Position numbers and translations under genes: made by a program. From contig JAFGCO010000069.1 of assembly GCA_016932575.1 (NCBI GenBank), positions 1-64,000 on the forward strand: 64,000 nt of DNA, in the 5' to 3' direction. Under the pieces are notes generated by a model. It saw only the letters and a program-made list of their open reading frames with translations, made no database searches and was not told the DNA's origin. Source of the DNA: a bacterium (GTDB lineage Bacteria > Zhuqueibacterota > QNDG01 > JAFGCO01). This document shows, piece by piece, positions 1 to 9,453 of this stretch (position 1 is the first letter of the stretch; each line of letters opens with the position of its first letter).

Positions 1-496
1 CGAGGGAGACGGCACCCGCCTCTCCAGCCTGGGCGTGCATGAGCACTGGAACAATGCGGCGGATAAACAGTATTCACGAAACCTGGGCACCGGAGAAGGC
101 ATCGAACTGATTCATTCCGATCCCATGCAGAACGTTACAGTAAAAATCAGAGTCTTTCTGGAGGGCCCATTTAATACCTCTAAGGATACTATGATAACGT
201 CTTTGAAAACAAGCGGCAACCTCACCCTCTCGTCTCCTTTTTCAGAGGACACCGTCACTGTAGACTCGATTCCCGGCAATATCACGGATTGGATTCTGGT
301 TCAGCTGCGGACATCCCCGCAAGGCCCTGAAATCGCCTCAAAAAGCGCGTTTCTCCGTAATGACGGCTGGATCATATCCAGCAACGGCGTCACGCCGTTT
401 TTAACTTTAAATGTGAATGACGGTGAATACTATATCAGTATCAAGCATCGAAATCATTTGTCTGTTATAAGTAAAAATCCCGTCCCACTGGAATAG
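1..496 (+). CDS. C-terminal part of a DUF362-like secreted protein (5' truncated by window edge)
   Basis: The reading frame is open to the left edge (from base 2), so the true start lies outside the window; a GTG at 35 is internal. The first residues contain SLGVHEHWNN and RNLGTGEGIEL, which I associate from memory with the end of DUF362-type domains in FCB bacteria. The rest is a beta-rich domain with DWILVQLRTS and a later YYISIKHRNHL, a module common at the ends of secreted proteins in this group. There is no NYPNPFN sorting domain; the protein ends in VPLE. The next gene starts 41 bases downstream on the same strand. The family call rests on a short conserved stretch and is moderate. Confidence 0.6.
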   Translation, partial: EGDGTRLSSLGVHEHWNNAADKQYSRNLGTGEGIELIHSDPMQNVTVKIRVFLEGPFNTSKDTMITSLKTSGNLTLSSPFSEDTVTVDSIPGNITDWILVQLRTSPQGPEIASKSAFLRNDGWIISSNGVTPFLTLNVNDGEYYISIKHRNHLSVISKNPVPLE

Positions 497-537
497 ATAA
501 CTGAACTTTGGCCAATCAGGGTCGTTTAAAATAAAAG

Positions 538-1806
538 ATGGAATATCATATGTTCAATGATTGTGTAAAAAATTCTCATCCTGTCTTGCTTCTCATCGCT
601 CTGCTGCCGGTCCTGCTGCTATCCGGATCATCTTATGAAAAAATCGACCGGCATGCATTGGATACGCCACCAGGTGTGGAAAATTCCATTGAATCTCTTG
701 CCGAATACCTCACACGGCCCTGCCAGAATGACCGGGAAAAAATCCGGGCCATTTTTCGATGGATCACGGCCAATATCACTTACGACACTCAAGCCTATTT
801 TGTAGGTGCGCCGCAGCGGCAGTCTGAAAATATTCTTGAAGACCGTACTGCGGTCTGCGACGGATTCTCAACCCTGATAGAGAGACTGGGAAAAACTGCC
901 GGATTGAATATTGAAAAAATCAGTGGCTATGCCAAAGGCGTTCGATATCAGATCGGTGACCGTTTCTCGGACAATTTCAATCACGCATGGAATGCCGTCC
1001 GGATCGGCGGTCACTGGGAACTTATAGATGCCACGTGGGGTGCCGGCTATATCGATGAATCCGGCCAGTTTATCCGGGAATTCGATGATTATTTTTTTCT
1101 TACCGACCCGGAAGATCTAATCTATACCCATTTCCCGGAAGAAATCCGATGGCAATTACTTGCCAGGCCCGTCAGTCTGCAAGAATTTGAATCCATGCCT
1201 TTTCTGAAACCCGCTTATTTTTATCACGGGCTGAAAATGAAAAGCCATACACAGGGTGTCATTCAGACAGAAGATCGACTTGTTGTCACTTTAAAAAATC
1301 CGTATAAAGCACAGCTCACAGCCCGGCTGATGAATAATAATCAATATCAGGACAGACGGCACATTCTGATTCAGTATCAGCCTTATGAAACACAAATTCA
1401 AATCTTATTTCCTGAAAAAGGCATTTATACCCTGCGTATATTTGTACAAAAACAAAACGAAACAGGTGACTATCTTTGGGCTATGGATTATCTGGTGAAT
1501 GCAAAAACAGAAAAATCCAATCCTTACGGATTTCCGGAAATATATCGTTCATTTAATCATCACAACGTCCGGTTGGTTTCCCCGGTCATCGGTCAGTTGA
1601 AAAAGAACACAGCCGCCCGCTTCGATTTCATTATCCCCGGGGCAGTTGAAACATTTATTATTCAGGGAGATACCTGGACACCCATGAACCGCGATCAAAA
1701 CCGGTTTACAAAAACCTATACGACACTTTCAGGAGATCTTGAAATCGGCGCCCGGTTTTCAGAGATCCCGAAACTCGATATTTTACTCAAATATCTGGTA
1801 AAATGA
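538..1806 (+). CDS. Secreted transglutaminase-like cysteine protein
   Basis: A protein of 422 residues with a hydrophobic N-terminus (about residues 13-30) that looks like a signal peptide or anchor, then a transglutaminase-like fold at about 60-200. The Cys-His-Asp triad is visible: Cys107 in TAVCDGFS, His149 in FNHAWN and Asp164 in LIDATWG. This is the pattern of the transglutaminase/kyphoscoliosis-peptidase family. The C-terminal half is beta-rich and unrecognised. The enzyme could be a peptidase or a crosslinking enzyme; the sequence does not decide. The start is uncertain: ATG 538 lacks a good Shine-Dalgarno site, and ATG 550 sits 7 bases after GGA. A second transglutaminase-fold gene lies at 4301 with a peptidase between them, suggesting a protein-processing neighbourhood. 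Confidence 0.82.
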   Translation: MEYHMFNDCVKNSHPVLLLIALLPVLLLSGSSYEKIDRHALDTPPGVENSIESLAEYLTRPCQNDREKIRAIFRWITANITYDTQAYFVGAPQRQSENILEDRTAVCDGFSTLIERLGKTAGLNIEKISGYAKGVRYQIGDRFSDNFNHAWNAVRIGGHWELIDATWGAGYIDESGQFIREFDDYFFLTDPEDLIYTHFPEEIRWQLLARPVSLQEFESMPFLKPAYFYHGLKMKSHTQGVIQTEDRLVVTLKNPYKAQLTARLMNNNQYQDRRHILIQYQPYETQIQILFPEKGIYTLRIFVQKQNETGDYLWAMDYLVNAKTEKSNPYGFPEIYRSFNHHNVRLVSPVIGQLKKNTAARFDFIIPGAVETFIIQGDTWTPMNRDQNRFTKTYTTLSGDLEIGARFSEIPKLDILLKYLVK

Positions 1807-1996
1807 AATACTTACACAAAAATTACTTTTGGCAGAGCCTCCTTTTAACTGAACAGACCATGATAAAACCATGAAATTTTTACGTCATGATTTGTACTTG
1901 ATGGATCAGATTTTGCTATACAACTCTCTGGCTGATTAAGAATCATGAATAAATATAAAAATCGAATCCGTAATTTCTCAAAGTTGTGAGTTGCCT

Positions 1997-4150
1997 ATGA
2001 AATATAACCTGCCGCTCCTGACACTTGTTCTTTTTTGCACATCACTGTTTTCACAAAAAATATTCACAGTTGAAGATATCTGCGGATCTTCCAAATTTCA
2101 GGTAGAAACCTGGGCGGTCACAGCCTGGAGGCCCTGTCATCATCGGTTTACTTACTACAAAAAAGTGAATGGAATTCACAGCATTTTCCATATCAATCCC
2201 GAAACCGGAGAAAAATATCTGCTGATCGATTCTGACATGGTTCCCATCCTGGAAGGGCCAAAAGCAGAAAATCGTTTTATACTGCCCAATTATCTCTGGT
2301 CGCCGCAGGGTAAATCACTGCTGATTCCCGCTTCACAGGATTTGTTTATTTATAATCCGCAATCTAAAGAAATCAACCGGCTCACCCATGATAACAAACC
2401 TGAAATTGATCCGGTTTTCTCACCGGATGGTAAATGGCTGGCCTATATAAAAAATGACAATCTGACCTGTCTCAATCTGAAATCTTTGAAAGAAACCGCT
2501 CTCACGCGTCATGGTAACGGTACCCGGCTGATCGGACAGGTTGACTGGGTTTATGAAGAAGAATTTAAAATTTGCAGTGCATTTGCCTGGTCACCGGACA
2601 GCAGGCATATTGCGTTTTATGAATTGGATACTTCGCCTGAACCAGTGCATCCTCTGGTTTATTACTCCGGCATTCGCGATTCGGTGATCTGGCAGAGATA
2701 TCCATTGGCAGGCGAGTCCAATGCGATTGTCCGTATTGGTGTTATTAATCTGAAAAACCGGCAGACTGCCTGGATGGACATCGGGAAAAATCCGGATGTA
2801 TATATCCCGCGTTTTCAATGGCTCCCGGACGGGCGTACGCTTGCCATCCAGCGACTCAACCGGGAGCAAAACCGTCTGGATCTGATATTTTCAGATATTT
2901 CCACAGGCCGCTCATTTATTGTGCTCTCTGAAACCGATCCCGAGGGCTGGATAGATATTTATGATAATCCCGTCTTTCTGAAAAAAGAGGAAGGATTTAT
3001 CTGGATATCCGAAAGGGACAATTGGACGCATCTTTATTATTTTGATTATCACAAGCGTGGGATCCGCCAGCTGACAGCAGGAAACTGGGAAGTTACAAAA
3101 CTGGTGCATGTGGACGAAGACGCGGAATGGATCTATTTTACGGCCACCCGGCAAAGCCCGCTGGAAAGACAATTTTACCGCGTCCGGCTGGATGGAAACG
3201 AACTGACACAGCTCAGCCGCCGGAACGGATCGCATGATGTCAGCATGTCTCCGGACGGCCTTTATTATGTGGATACTTTCTCGGATATCACAACACCGCC
3301 GCAGATCACCCTGCATCATGCGGATGGCAGTCTCATTGCCGTTCTTTCTTCGGGTGATATCCCGGCATTGAGGGACTATCAACTGGCTTTGCCCGAATTG
3401 ATAACTTTGACAATGTCGGACGGCTTGAGCCTGAACGCCATGCTCATGAAACCCGCGAATTTTTCGCCGCATCACAAATATCCCGTACTTGTATTTGCCT
3501 ACAGTTGTCCGGAACGACAAATTGTACTCAATAACTGGCAGCGCGGTCAGGGAAACCTGTGGCATCAACTGCTTTCCCAGAGGGGATACTGCATTTTTTC
3601 AATGGACAGCAGGGGGACTGTTCACAGAGGCAATGCATTCAAGAATCAGGTGTATCGAAATATCGGGAGAGCGTTCCAGGACCAGATTGAAGCTGTACAG
3701 CAGTTAAGGGATCAGGACTATGTCGATCCGGACCGTATCGGTATGTGGGGATGGAGCGGCGGCGGATGGATGACATGTCTGGCAATGACCAAAGGCGCGG
3801 ACTATTTTAAAACAGGCATTGCGGTGGCTCCACTGACGGACCTCCAAAATTATGACACTATCTGGACCGAACGCTATATGGGAAAACTGGAAGACAATCC
3901 TGAAGGATATAAAGAAAGCAGTCCTATTCACTTTACGGATCAATATCAGGGCGGATTGCTTCTTATTCACGGTACTTGTGATGACAATGTCCATGTTTCG
4001 AATACGCTGCAATTCGCCTGCGCTATGCAAACCCAAAGCAAACCGTTTGGATTGATGATTTACCCGGACAAGGACCATAATATTGGCGGCCGGTCCACGC
4101 GTGTGCATCTGTATCATCTGATGACGCGATTTATTCTGGAGAATCTGTAA
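1997..4150 (+). CDS. Dipeptidyl peptidase IV (S9B prolyl oligopeptidase family)
   Basis: An exported serine exopeptidase that removes N-terminal dipeptides, usually with proline or alanine second. The N-terminal beta-propeller (about residues 30-450) contains DWVYEEEF, the double-glutamate motif that holds the substrate amino terminus in DPP IV. The C-terminal alpha/beta hydrolase carries Ser587 in GWSGGGW, Asp662 in HGTCDDNVH and His694 in DKDHNIGG, so the triad is complete. The signal peptide is KYNLPLLTLVLFCTSLFS. I chose ATG 1997 over the upstream TTG 1991 because it gives the normal signal-peptide form. Length (717 residues) is normal for the family. It lies between two transglutaminase-like genes on the same strand, separated by 150-190 bases, so each may have its own promoter. 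Confidence 0.93.
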   Translation: MKYNLPLLTLVLFCTSLFSQKIFTVEDICGSSKFQVETWAVTAWRPCHHRFTYYKKVNGIHSIFHINPETGEKYLLIDSDMVPILEGPKAENRFILPNYLWSPQGKSLLIPASQDLFIYNPQSKEINRLTHDNKPEIDPVFSPDGKWLAYIKNDNLTCLNLKSLKETALTRHGNGTRLIGQVDWVYEEEFKICSAFAWSPDSRHIAFYELDTSPEPVHPLVYYSGIRDSVIWQRYPLAGESNAIVRIGVINLKNRQTAWMDIGKNPDVYIPRFQWLPDGRTLAIQRLNREQNRLDLIFSDISTGRSFIVLSETDPEGWIDIYDNPVFLKKEEGFIWISERDNWTHLYYFDYHKRGIRQLTAGNWEVTKLVHVDEDAEWIYFTATRQSPLERQFYRVRLDGNELTQLSRRNGSHDVSMSPDGLYYVDTFSDITTPPQITLHHADGSLIAVLSSGDIPALRDYQLALPELITLTMSDGLSLNAMLMKPANFSPHHKYPVLVFAYSCPERQIVLNNWQRGQGNLWHQLLSQRGYCIFSMDSRGTVHRGNAFKNQVYRNIGRAFQDQIEAVQQLRDQDYVDPDRIGMWGWSGGGWMTCLAMTKGADYFKTGIAVAPLTDLQNYDTIWTERYMGKLEDNPEGYKESSPIHFTDQYQGGLLLIHGTCDDNVHVSNTLQFACAMQTQSKPFGLMIYPDKDHNIGGRSTRVHLYHLMTRFILENL

Positions 4151-4219
4151 ACAACGACATAATTTTTCTATTTGACTTATTCATGATTATTTATCATTTT
4201 GTCATTGTAAAGCTGAATG

Positions 4220-4252
4220 TGGCCCCTCTTTTCAAAGGCCATGTTTTATTAT
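4220..4252 (+). terminator. Possible intrinsic terminator after the DPP IV gene
   Basis: Arms TGGCC (4220-4224) and GGCCA (4237-4241) flank a 12-base loop and are followed by a T-rich run from 4243. It lies 70 bases after the DPP IV stop and 50 before the next gene. The stem is short, so this is a weak call. Confidence 0.45.
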
Positions 4253-4300
4253 TTGAAACGAAATTTTATAAAAATCTGTTGATTTTCTCAGGGGGTTGCT

Positions 4301-5989
4301 ATGAAAAGATTTATCTTTGGTGTTCTTTTCTTGATCATTCCCATATCACTTCAGTCCGAAAACTATCTGATCAATGGCGGCCAGAATTCCAGAATCAATT
4401 ATGTGCTCACCCAGCGTGTGGAACCGGCCGGTGATACCAAATATCTAAAACTCAGTTTTGTTGTGCCGCAGTCCTTTGACTCTCCAACCTATAAGCAGCG
4501 TATTGAAAACTACCGGCTGGATTTAAAGCCTCAGCCCTCAGAACAGAATAAAAAAACGGACAAACGCGGCAATCATATTGTAAATCTTGAATGGAAAAAT
4601 CCATCTCAGCCGGTGGATGTGGCCATGCACTTTACAGCCACAACAAGTACCGATCTCAAACCCTTGAAATCTATTGCCCCTTATCCTCTGACCCGTGTGC
4701 CCGGAGAATATGCCGATTATCTGAAACCCACCGGACAAATTCAATCTGACAACAGGGAAATTCAATCCAGGGCCGAATCTTTGGTTCGGGGAGTCAAAAC
4801 CGAGTTTGACGCTGTGCAGCGTATTCTCACCTGGGTGGTGGATAATATGCGTTATGTCACACCGCCCAAGCAGTACGATGCCTTGTACAGCTTCAACAGC
4901 GGTAAAGGCAACTGCCAGAACTACTCGCACCTTTCCGCCGCACTCATGCGGCATGCAGGTATTCCGGTGCGTATTGTAAACGGTGTGACTCTGAAAGAAC
5001 CCTATACCATCAAAACTCCTGATGGTGAATTCACGTTTAAAATGGGACAGGGCCGCCATTCCTGGATCGAAGTCTGGTTCAGTGACCTGGGCTGGGTGCC
5101 CTTCGATCCACAACAGACCGAGCTTTTTGTATCGAATCGGTTTGTTCGGCTGGAAATCGGTGTGGATAATAATGAATGTGTGAATGACGGTACGGTAAAA
5201 TGGCGGCAGGCCAGAGGCGTCAGCGGCCGCCCGACATTTCGCGAAGCCATTGAGGCGGATTTCACAGCAGACCAGGTCAGGCTTTCCATGGAAAAGCAGA
5301 ATTACGGCCCTAAAAATATGCTGCTGGTACCGCATGTACAGGCTGCATTCCAGGAAGTAATCGTGAAAACACCCCCGCCTCCGAAAAAAGTGTCTCAGGA
5401 TCGTCTGGATCAGATGCTGTATATCAAACCGTTTCTGTTTGGCAATCTGGATTTTCCGAAAGGGGTCAATTTCTTTGAGGCACGAACTGCTTCACGCGGA
5501 CAGGAAAACGAATACATGCTGAAGAAAAATTTCATGGTCGAAACCGCTGAATTTGTTACAGAAAAAAACATTCAGTATGCCCAGATCTTTGTGCTCAAGA
5601 AACCTTTGAAACTGGCAAAAATCGGCCTGGCCATGAAAAAATTCGGCGGCAGCGGACAGATCTGGATCGAGCTGATGAATGATGTGAACGGCATGCCCGG
5701 GAACATCATCGCCACCAGCGACTTTATGGACCTGAGCATGATTTCTTCAAAACAGAGTTACGACTGGGTGGATTTTAATCTTCAAAGCAGCAATTTACGC
5801 TTGTCCCCCGGACGTTACTGGATCCGGCTGGGATTTACAGGCGGACCCATTCTAAACTGGTTCTATACATACGGCAAACCAGTCGGCCCGGTCGAAGGAA
5901 CCCGCTATAAAGGTGTGTTCGATAATCGCTGGTCCGGCGCAATGTCTTATGAGTTTAATTACCGTGTAGCAGGATATACAGTGGAATAG
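4301..5989 (+). CDS. Secreted transglutaminase-domain protein with C-terminal beta domain
   Basis: A signal peptide (MKRFIFGVLFLIIPISLQS) is followed by an N-terminal beta domain. A transglutaminase core at about 160-275 carries Cys205 in GNCQNYSHLS, His253 in GRHSWIEV and Asp269 in PFDPQQ, so the triad is complete. The arrangement resembles bacterial transglutaminase-like cysteine peptidases. The C-terminal 150 residues (ending in YTVE) look like a jelly-roll module and lack a sorting domain. The start is fixed by a strong Shine-Dalgarno site, AGGGGG, 5 bases before the ATG. A strong terminator follows at 6013. The substrate is unknown; proximity to DPP IV suggests extracellular protein breakdown, which is inference. 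Confidence 0.85.
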   Translation: MKRFIFGVLFLIIPISLQSENYLINGGQNSRINYVLTQRVEPAGDTKYLKLSFVVPQSFDSPTYKQRIENYRLDLKPQPSEQNKKTDKRGNHIVNLEWKNPSQPVDVAMHFTATTSTDLKPLKSIAPYPLTRVPGEYADYLKPTGQIQSDNREIQSRAESLVRGVKTEFDAVQRILTWVVDNMRYVTPPKQYDALYSFNSGKGNCQNYSHLSAALMRHAGIPVRIVNGVTLKEPYTIKTPDGEFTFKMGQGRHSWIEVWFSDLGWVPFDPQQTELFVSNRFVRLEIGVDNNECVNDGTVKWRQARGVSGRPTFREAIEADFTADQVRLSMEKQNYGPKNMLLVPHVQAAFQEVIVKTPPPPKKVSQDRLDQMLYIKPFLFGNLDFPKGVNFFEARTASRGQENEYMLKKNFMVETAEFVTEKNIQYAQIFVLKKPLKLAKIGLAMKKFGGSGQIWIELMNDVNGMPGNIIATSDFMDLSMISSKQSYDWVDFNLQSSNLRLSPGRYWIRLGFTGGPILNWFYTYGKPVGPVEGTRYKGVFDNRWSGAMSYEFNYRVAGYTVE

Positions 5990-6012
5990 GTCGATGATAT
6001 AATCATATTCAA

Positions 6013-6055
6013 AATGGGGAAACCAGATTCAGAAGGATTTCCCCATTGTTATTTT
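6013..6055 (+). terminator. Intrinsic terminator after the second transglutaminase gene
   Basis: A perfect 10-bp stem, AATGGGGAAA (6013-6022) with TTTCCCCATT (6038-6047), has a 15-base loop and is followed by GTTATTTTAT. It lies 23 bases after the stop codon at 5989. Confidence 0.8.
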
Positions 6056-6144
6056 ATGCGAATGGATATCGGCAGCCACTATCACTCGATCATTTTCCTT
6101 TGGGATTTACCGAGTTGGGATTGAAAATTTATTCATCTTCCATA

Positions 6145-6272
6145 CCGGATTCCCGCGTTCGCGGGAATGACAAATAAGGATGAGATATTATAACTGATTG
6201 AAAAAAATTGGCGGTATAAAAACGAACATCCTGCAACCCTGTCATTCCGGTTTTCTTTTCAGCCGGAATCCA
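6145..6272. repeat. Palindromic intergenic repeat element (two hairpins in inverted arrangement)
   Basis: A first hairpin at 6150-6167 has arms TTCCCGCG and CGCGGGAA. A second unit at 6240-6271 has arms ATTCCGG and CCGGAAT. The two units face each other: GGAATGACA at 6164-6172 and TGTCATTCC at 6240-6248 are perfect inverted copies, and the outer ends GGATTCC and GGAATCC also pair. This is the form of REP/MITE-like dispersed repeats. I cannot count genomic copies from this window. Confidence 0.6.
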
Positions 6273-6330
6273 TCCCAAGACCTTCCACTTAAGGGACTAA
6301 TATATATAGCTAAAAAATTATTTGAAATTT

Positions 6331-6350
6331 GAGTCCCGCAGGGACGAAAT
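6331..6350. repeat. Short palindromic repeat core GTCCCGCAGGGAC
   Basis: The imperfect palindrome GTCCCGCAGGGAC (6333-6345), followed by GAAATATC, resembles a degenerate intergenic repeat (GTCCCnnnGGGACgaaatat) that I recall from several bacterial genomes. Only one copy is seen here, so this is tentative. No coding region in 6056-6405 was supported. Confidence 0.35.
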
Positions 6351-6405
6351 ATCATCGGGTGGGGCTTATGCCATCCAGACATGAGATCACACTATTTTCA
6401 ATTGA

Positions 6406-7056
6406 TCACTTTGTTTTAACACGAGATACCATCATTATAACACCGGTCAGTGAGATAATATATCCCGTAAAAAATATCCACCAGGGATATCGGATCAACG
6501 AAAGATCCGACAGATCCGCCCCGCTCTGAATAATAAACGAAAGAAAAATGATTCCGCATCCGGTCAGCATCAAACACCATTCCAACCACCCGGCATGCAC
6601 ATGTTTATCCTGTAAATTCAAATGATAGATCAATATCCCGGTTCCGATCAAACCAAAGGAGACCAGAACCGGTGCCAGCACCGGCCCGATCCAGATTGTG
6701 GGGATCAGAAACAGCACATCCCAGTCCAACAATCCGGCCGGCCAGTCGAGCAGTACTTTCAGCCAGATATAATAAAAAACATCCCAAACGCCAAAGCAGA
6801 ACAGGAATGCTGCAGTTCGTTGAATCCTGTTTTTGCCTGCCATAATGGCAACAGCAAAAAGCATGACCACGGTGGCCGCTTCCCGGGCGATTTCCACAAC
6901 CAGTGCTTGCATAGACATTTCATTCAGTGTCGTCGTCAATCCGTCCGGATAATAAAGCCAGCGCAGATAAACGACCACCGCGGATTCCAGGTAGGCCATC
7001 GCCGCGGAATAGACAAAAAGCCAGAGGAATATCATTGAAAAGCGTTTTGAAACCAT
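6406..7056 (-). CDS. Integral membrane protein of unknown function
   Basis: A polytopic membrane protein of 216 residues with about six hydrophobic segments, including FSMIFLWLFVYSAAMAYL near the start and LMLTGCGIIFLSFIIQ near the end. A conserved-looking central part contains EIAREAATVVMLFAVAI and FGVWDVFYYIWLKVL. I recognise no catalytic motif and assign no function. The start is chosen at ATG 7056, not ATG 7065: the Shine-Dalgarno AGGAG (7070-7066) abuts the upstream ATG but is 9 bases from the downstream one. The neighbouring minus-strand gene ends 35 bases upstream, so the two may be co-transcribed. Confidence 0.75.
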   Translation of the reverse strand: MVSKRFSMIFLWLFVYSAAMAYLESAVVVYLRWLYYPDGLTTTLNEMSMQALVVEIAREAATVVMLFAVAIMAGKNRIQRTAAFLFCFGVWDVFYYIWLKVLLDWPAGLLDWDVLFLIPTIWIGPVLAPVLVSFGLIGTGILIYHLNLQDKHVHAGWLEWCLMLTGCGIIFLSFIIQSGADLSDLSLIRYPWWIFFTGYIISLTGVIMMVSRVKTK

Positions 7057-7091
7057 AAAAGCCATCTCCTGCAGAATTTGCCGAAGTTCGA

Positions 7092-8492
7092 TTATTGATT
7101 CAATTCTTTAAGACGCTTCATGAATTGCCTGAATTCATCCGTATCCCGCAACGAGTCGAAATCCGGCTCGTTTTCAATCAGTTCCACATGACGAAAGCCC
7201 CGCTCGTATGCATCCTCGAGCGCCTGCATCGCCTTATCTTTATGACCAGCGGCAGCAAGTATGGCTGCCAGCACATAGAACGGATAGGACTGATCCGGCT
7301 GCATCAGGGTCCATATTTCCAGACAGACGGCTGCTTTCAGTAAAGCGTGCTCACTCTGAAATGACATGGCCCGGCTGACACAATGACGCCACACATTATC
7401 AATCACCCGTTTGATCATCCAGCGCTCTTCCTCGGTCTGAGCTCGCTCTATTTCTCTCTGAAGCGCCTGCCTCTCTTCCTCCCACCAGTTCCGGGTTTTG
7501 AGCCGGCCTTTTTCACGATAACAGTCAAAATCCAGGCGTTCCAGCGCGTCATAATACTTATTTCGTAATGTCCTCTCCTTCTCGGTCAGTATTTCCTCCA
7601 GGGCTTTCCGGTCCCTGACCTCTGCCATGCTTATTAACCGTCCCGCTTCGTTTTGGGCAGGTGCGACATCCCGAATGCCACCAAAATCCTGAACAAGCGA
7701 TGTATAGATATCGTTGGCCTCACCAAACCGGAGATTGGCTTCCAGTTCTTGGGCCTCTTGAAAATGCTTATTATAACACTCTGAAATCAGAGACTCATTC
7801 AGCGGGATCTGCTGTTTTTTCATTGCCTGAATTTCAACCCATTCCAGAGCGTTTAAAAAAAGCGTATCGGACGGCCACTCATGACCGCCTTCAAATATAC
7901 GAATCGCATTGGGGATTTCATATCGGTCCAAAAGCACGCCAAGAGAACGCATCTCGAGAAAATTCATATCGCCTTTGCCCACAAGACCGAAGTAAATAAA
8001 ATCAAGAACCGGATTGGGCGGGTATTTTTCAGAAAAACCGGCTCCGCAGCCGATAATACCCGCCACCTGGCCGCTGATCATGGCAATGGCACTGGCTGCT
8101 CTTGATCCGCCTGAGAATCCTGTCGTGTAAATACGGTCCGGATTGAGTGAAAACCGCTCGTCTGTATCCGCAGATATGGCGTTCAGGCTGTTGAATGCCA
8201 GTTCCCACGGACCATTCCTGGAATTATTGGATCCAACGGCAATATAACCGTATTTCTCTGCTGCTGTTCTGAGTTTTTCAACCGGATGTTTTCCGCGCGC
8301 GCCCGGATCAAATGCATAAATCACCGGCCATAATATATCGGGCGTATAAGTGGAAGGCAGATAAAGTGCGTAACTCTGCAGTGAATCACTCCGGCAGACA
8401 ACGGTCTCGATAACCTCACCAACCGGCAGGTCTGTGCTTTCCTGACAGAAAGCGGCATGAATCATAAATAGGCTGAGGATGATCTTTTTCAT
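7092..8492 (-). CDS. Secreted alpha/beta hydrolase (esterase) with C-terminal helical repeat region
   Basis: A 466-residue protein with signal peptide MKKIILSLFMIHAAFCQ and an N-terminal esterase domain (about 20-245). The nucleophile serine is in TTGFSGGSR, within a PHB-depolymerase/feruloyl-esterase-like hydrolase; a likely histidine is in EGGHEWPS. The C-terminal half is helical and charged, with a TPR-like stretch near the end (PFYVLAAILAAAGHKDKAM). The frame is open further upstream to 8618, but ATG 8492 is preferred because it gives the signal peptide and has AGAGAGG upstream. The substrate is not deducible. It precedes the membrane-protein gene on the same strand. Confidence 0.75.
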   Translation of the reverse strand: MKKIILSLFMIHAAFCQESTDLPVGEVIETVVCRSDSLQSYALYLPSTYTPDILWPVIYAFDPGARGKHPVEKLRTAAEKYGYIAVGSNNSRNGPWELAFNSLNAISADTDERFSLNPDRIYTTGFSGGSRAASAIAMISGQVAGIIGCGAGFSEKYPPNPVLDFIYFGLVGKGDMNFLEMRSLGVLLDRYEIPNAIRIFEGGHEWPSDTLFLNALEWVEIQAMKKQQIPLNESLISECYNKHFQEAQELEANLRFGEANDIYTSLVQDFGGIRDVAPAQNEAGRLISMAEVRDRKALEEILTEKERTLRNKYYDALERLDFDCYREKGRLKTRNWWEEERQALQREIERAQTEEERWMIKRVIDNVWRHCVSRAMSFQSEHALLKAAVCLEIWTLMQPDQSYPFYVLAAILAAAGHKDKAMQALEDAYERGFRHVELIENEPDFDSLRDTDEFRQFMKRLKELNQ

Positions 8493-8634
8493 AGAACGTT
8501 CAGACCTCTCTGCAGAGCAGCGTGTCTCGCTGATGACCTTTGCAAAGTCCCTCCAAAACAGATAAAACCAATCAAAACCCGAATATGTTTTAAAAAACCT
8601 TAAAGCGGCGGGAAGCATTGCTCACAAAAAACCG

Positions 8635-9453
8635 TTATTTCAAAATTTTCCCGATTGCTTCGGCAATAGACAAAAACGCCCGAGCGCTTCCGCTTTCCGG
8701 GCGGGTCAGTACCGGCGGCTCACCGGTATCTCCCCCTTCCCGTGTAGCCAGTTCCATGGGAATTTTTCCTAAAAAGCGGACATCCATCTCTTTGGCCATG
8801 CGTTCGCCGCCCCCTTTGCCGAATATATCGATTGTCTTCTCACAATGCGGGCAGATCAGGCCGGCCATGTTTTCAATGACACCGATATTCGGGACGTTCA
8901 GTTTTTTGGCCATGGTCACGGCCCGTTTGCAGTCCAGCAGAGACACTTCCTGGGGTGTGGTGACCACAATAGCCATCTGCGGCCGCATGCGCTGCGCGGC
9001 GGTAAGCACTTCGTCACCGGTGCCCGGAGGCAGATCGGCCAGCAGATAATCCAGATCCCCCCAGATCACGTCTGCCAGAAACTGGGAAATTGCACCGCTT
9101 CGCAGCGGCCCCCGCCAGATCACCGGCTGGTCTTCGGGCAGCATGGCAGCCATACTGATGACCTGAAGCCCCTCTTTTTGCATGGGCAGAATCTGATTTT
9201 GTCCGTCCATAAACGGCTGACCTGTGATCCCCGCCATTTTAAGCACATTGGGCCCGGTAATATCCGCATCTAAAAGGCCGGTTTTTTTATCCGCTTTCAT
9301 CAGAGCGAAGGCCAGATTCACGGCCACCGTGGTTTTTCCCACGCCGCCTTTCCCGCTGAACACAACAATACGATGACGGATCTTCTTCAGGTTTTCCTGA
9401 ATCCGCCTGTCTTGTTCTTCAAACTGTTTCTGTCGTTCCGGATTTGTCTGCAT
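8635..9453 (-). CDS. Mrp/NBP35/ApbC-family Fe-S cluster carrier ATPase
   Basis: A cytosolic P-loop ATPase of 272 residues from the ParA/MinD superfamily. It has the deviant Walker A motif FSGKGGVGKTT near the start, the metal-site pair CPHC in GLICPHCEKT, and the ending FLSIAEAIGKIL. Family members carry and transfer Fe-S clusters. ATG 9453 is preferred over the in-frame TTG 9468, although the Shine-Dalgarno site (GAAAGAG) is modest. No N-terminal DUF59/MIP18 domain is present, as in the short form of the family. The gene stands alone, transcribed away from the Mla operon. Confidence 0.92.
   Translation of the reverse strand: MQTNPERQKQFEEQDRRIQENLKKIRHRIVVFSGKGGVGKTTVAVNLAFALMKADKKTGLLDADITGPNVLKMAGITGQPFMDGQNQILPMQKEGLQVISMAAMLPEDQPVIWRGPLRSGAISQFLADVIWGDLDYLLADLPPGTGDEVLTAAQRMRPQMAIVVTTPQEVSLLDCKRAVTMAKKLNVPNIGVIENMAGLICPHCEKTIDIFGKGGGERMAKEMDVRFLGKIPMELATREGGDTGEPPVLTRPESGSARAFLSIAEAIGKILK

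Noticed and set aside
2912-3568. 218-codon minus-strand frame
   Set aside because: Antisense to DPP IV with no recognisable motif.
4538-5335. 265-codon minus-strand frame
   Set aside because: Antisense to the second transglutaminase-domain gene; a shadow.
6329-6529. 66-codon plus-strand frame
   Set aside because: It begins inside a palindromic repeat and overlaps the 3' end of the membrane-protein gene.
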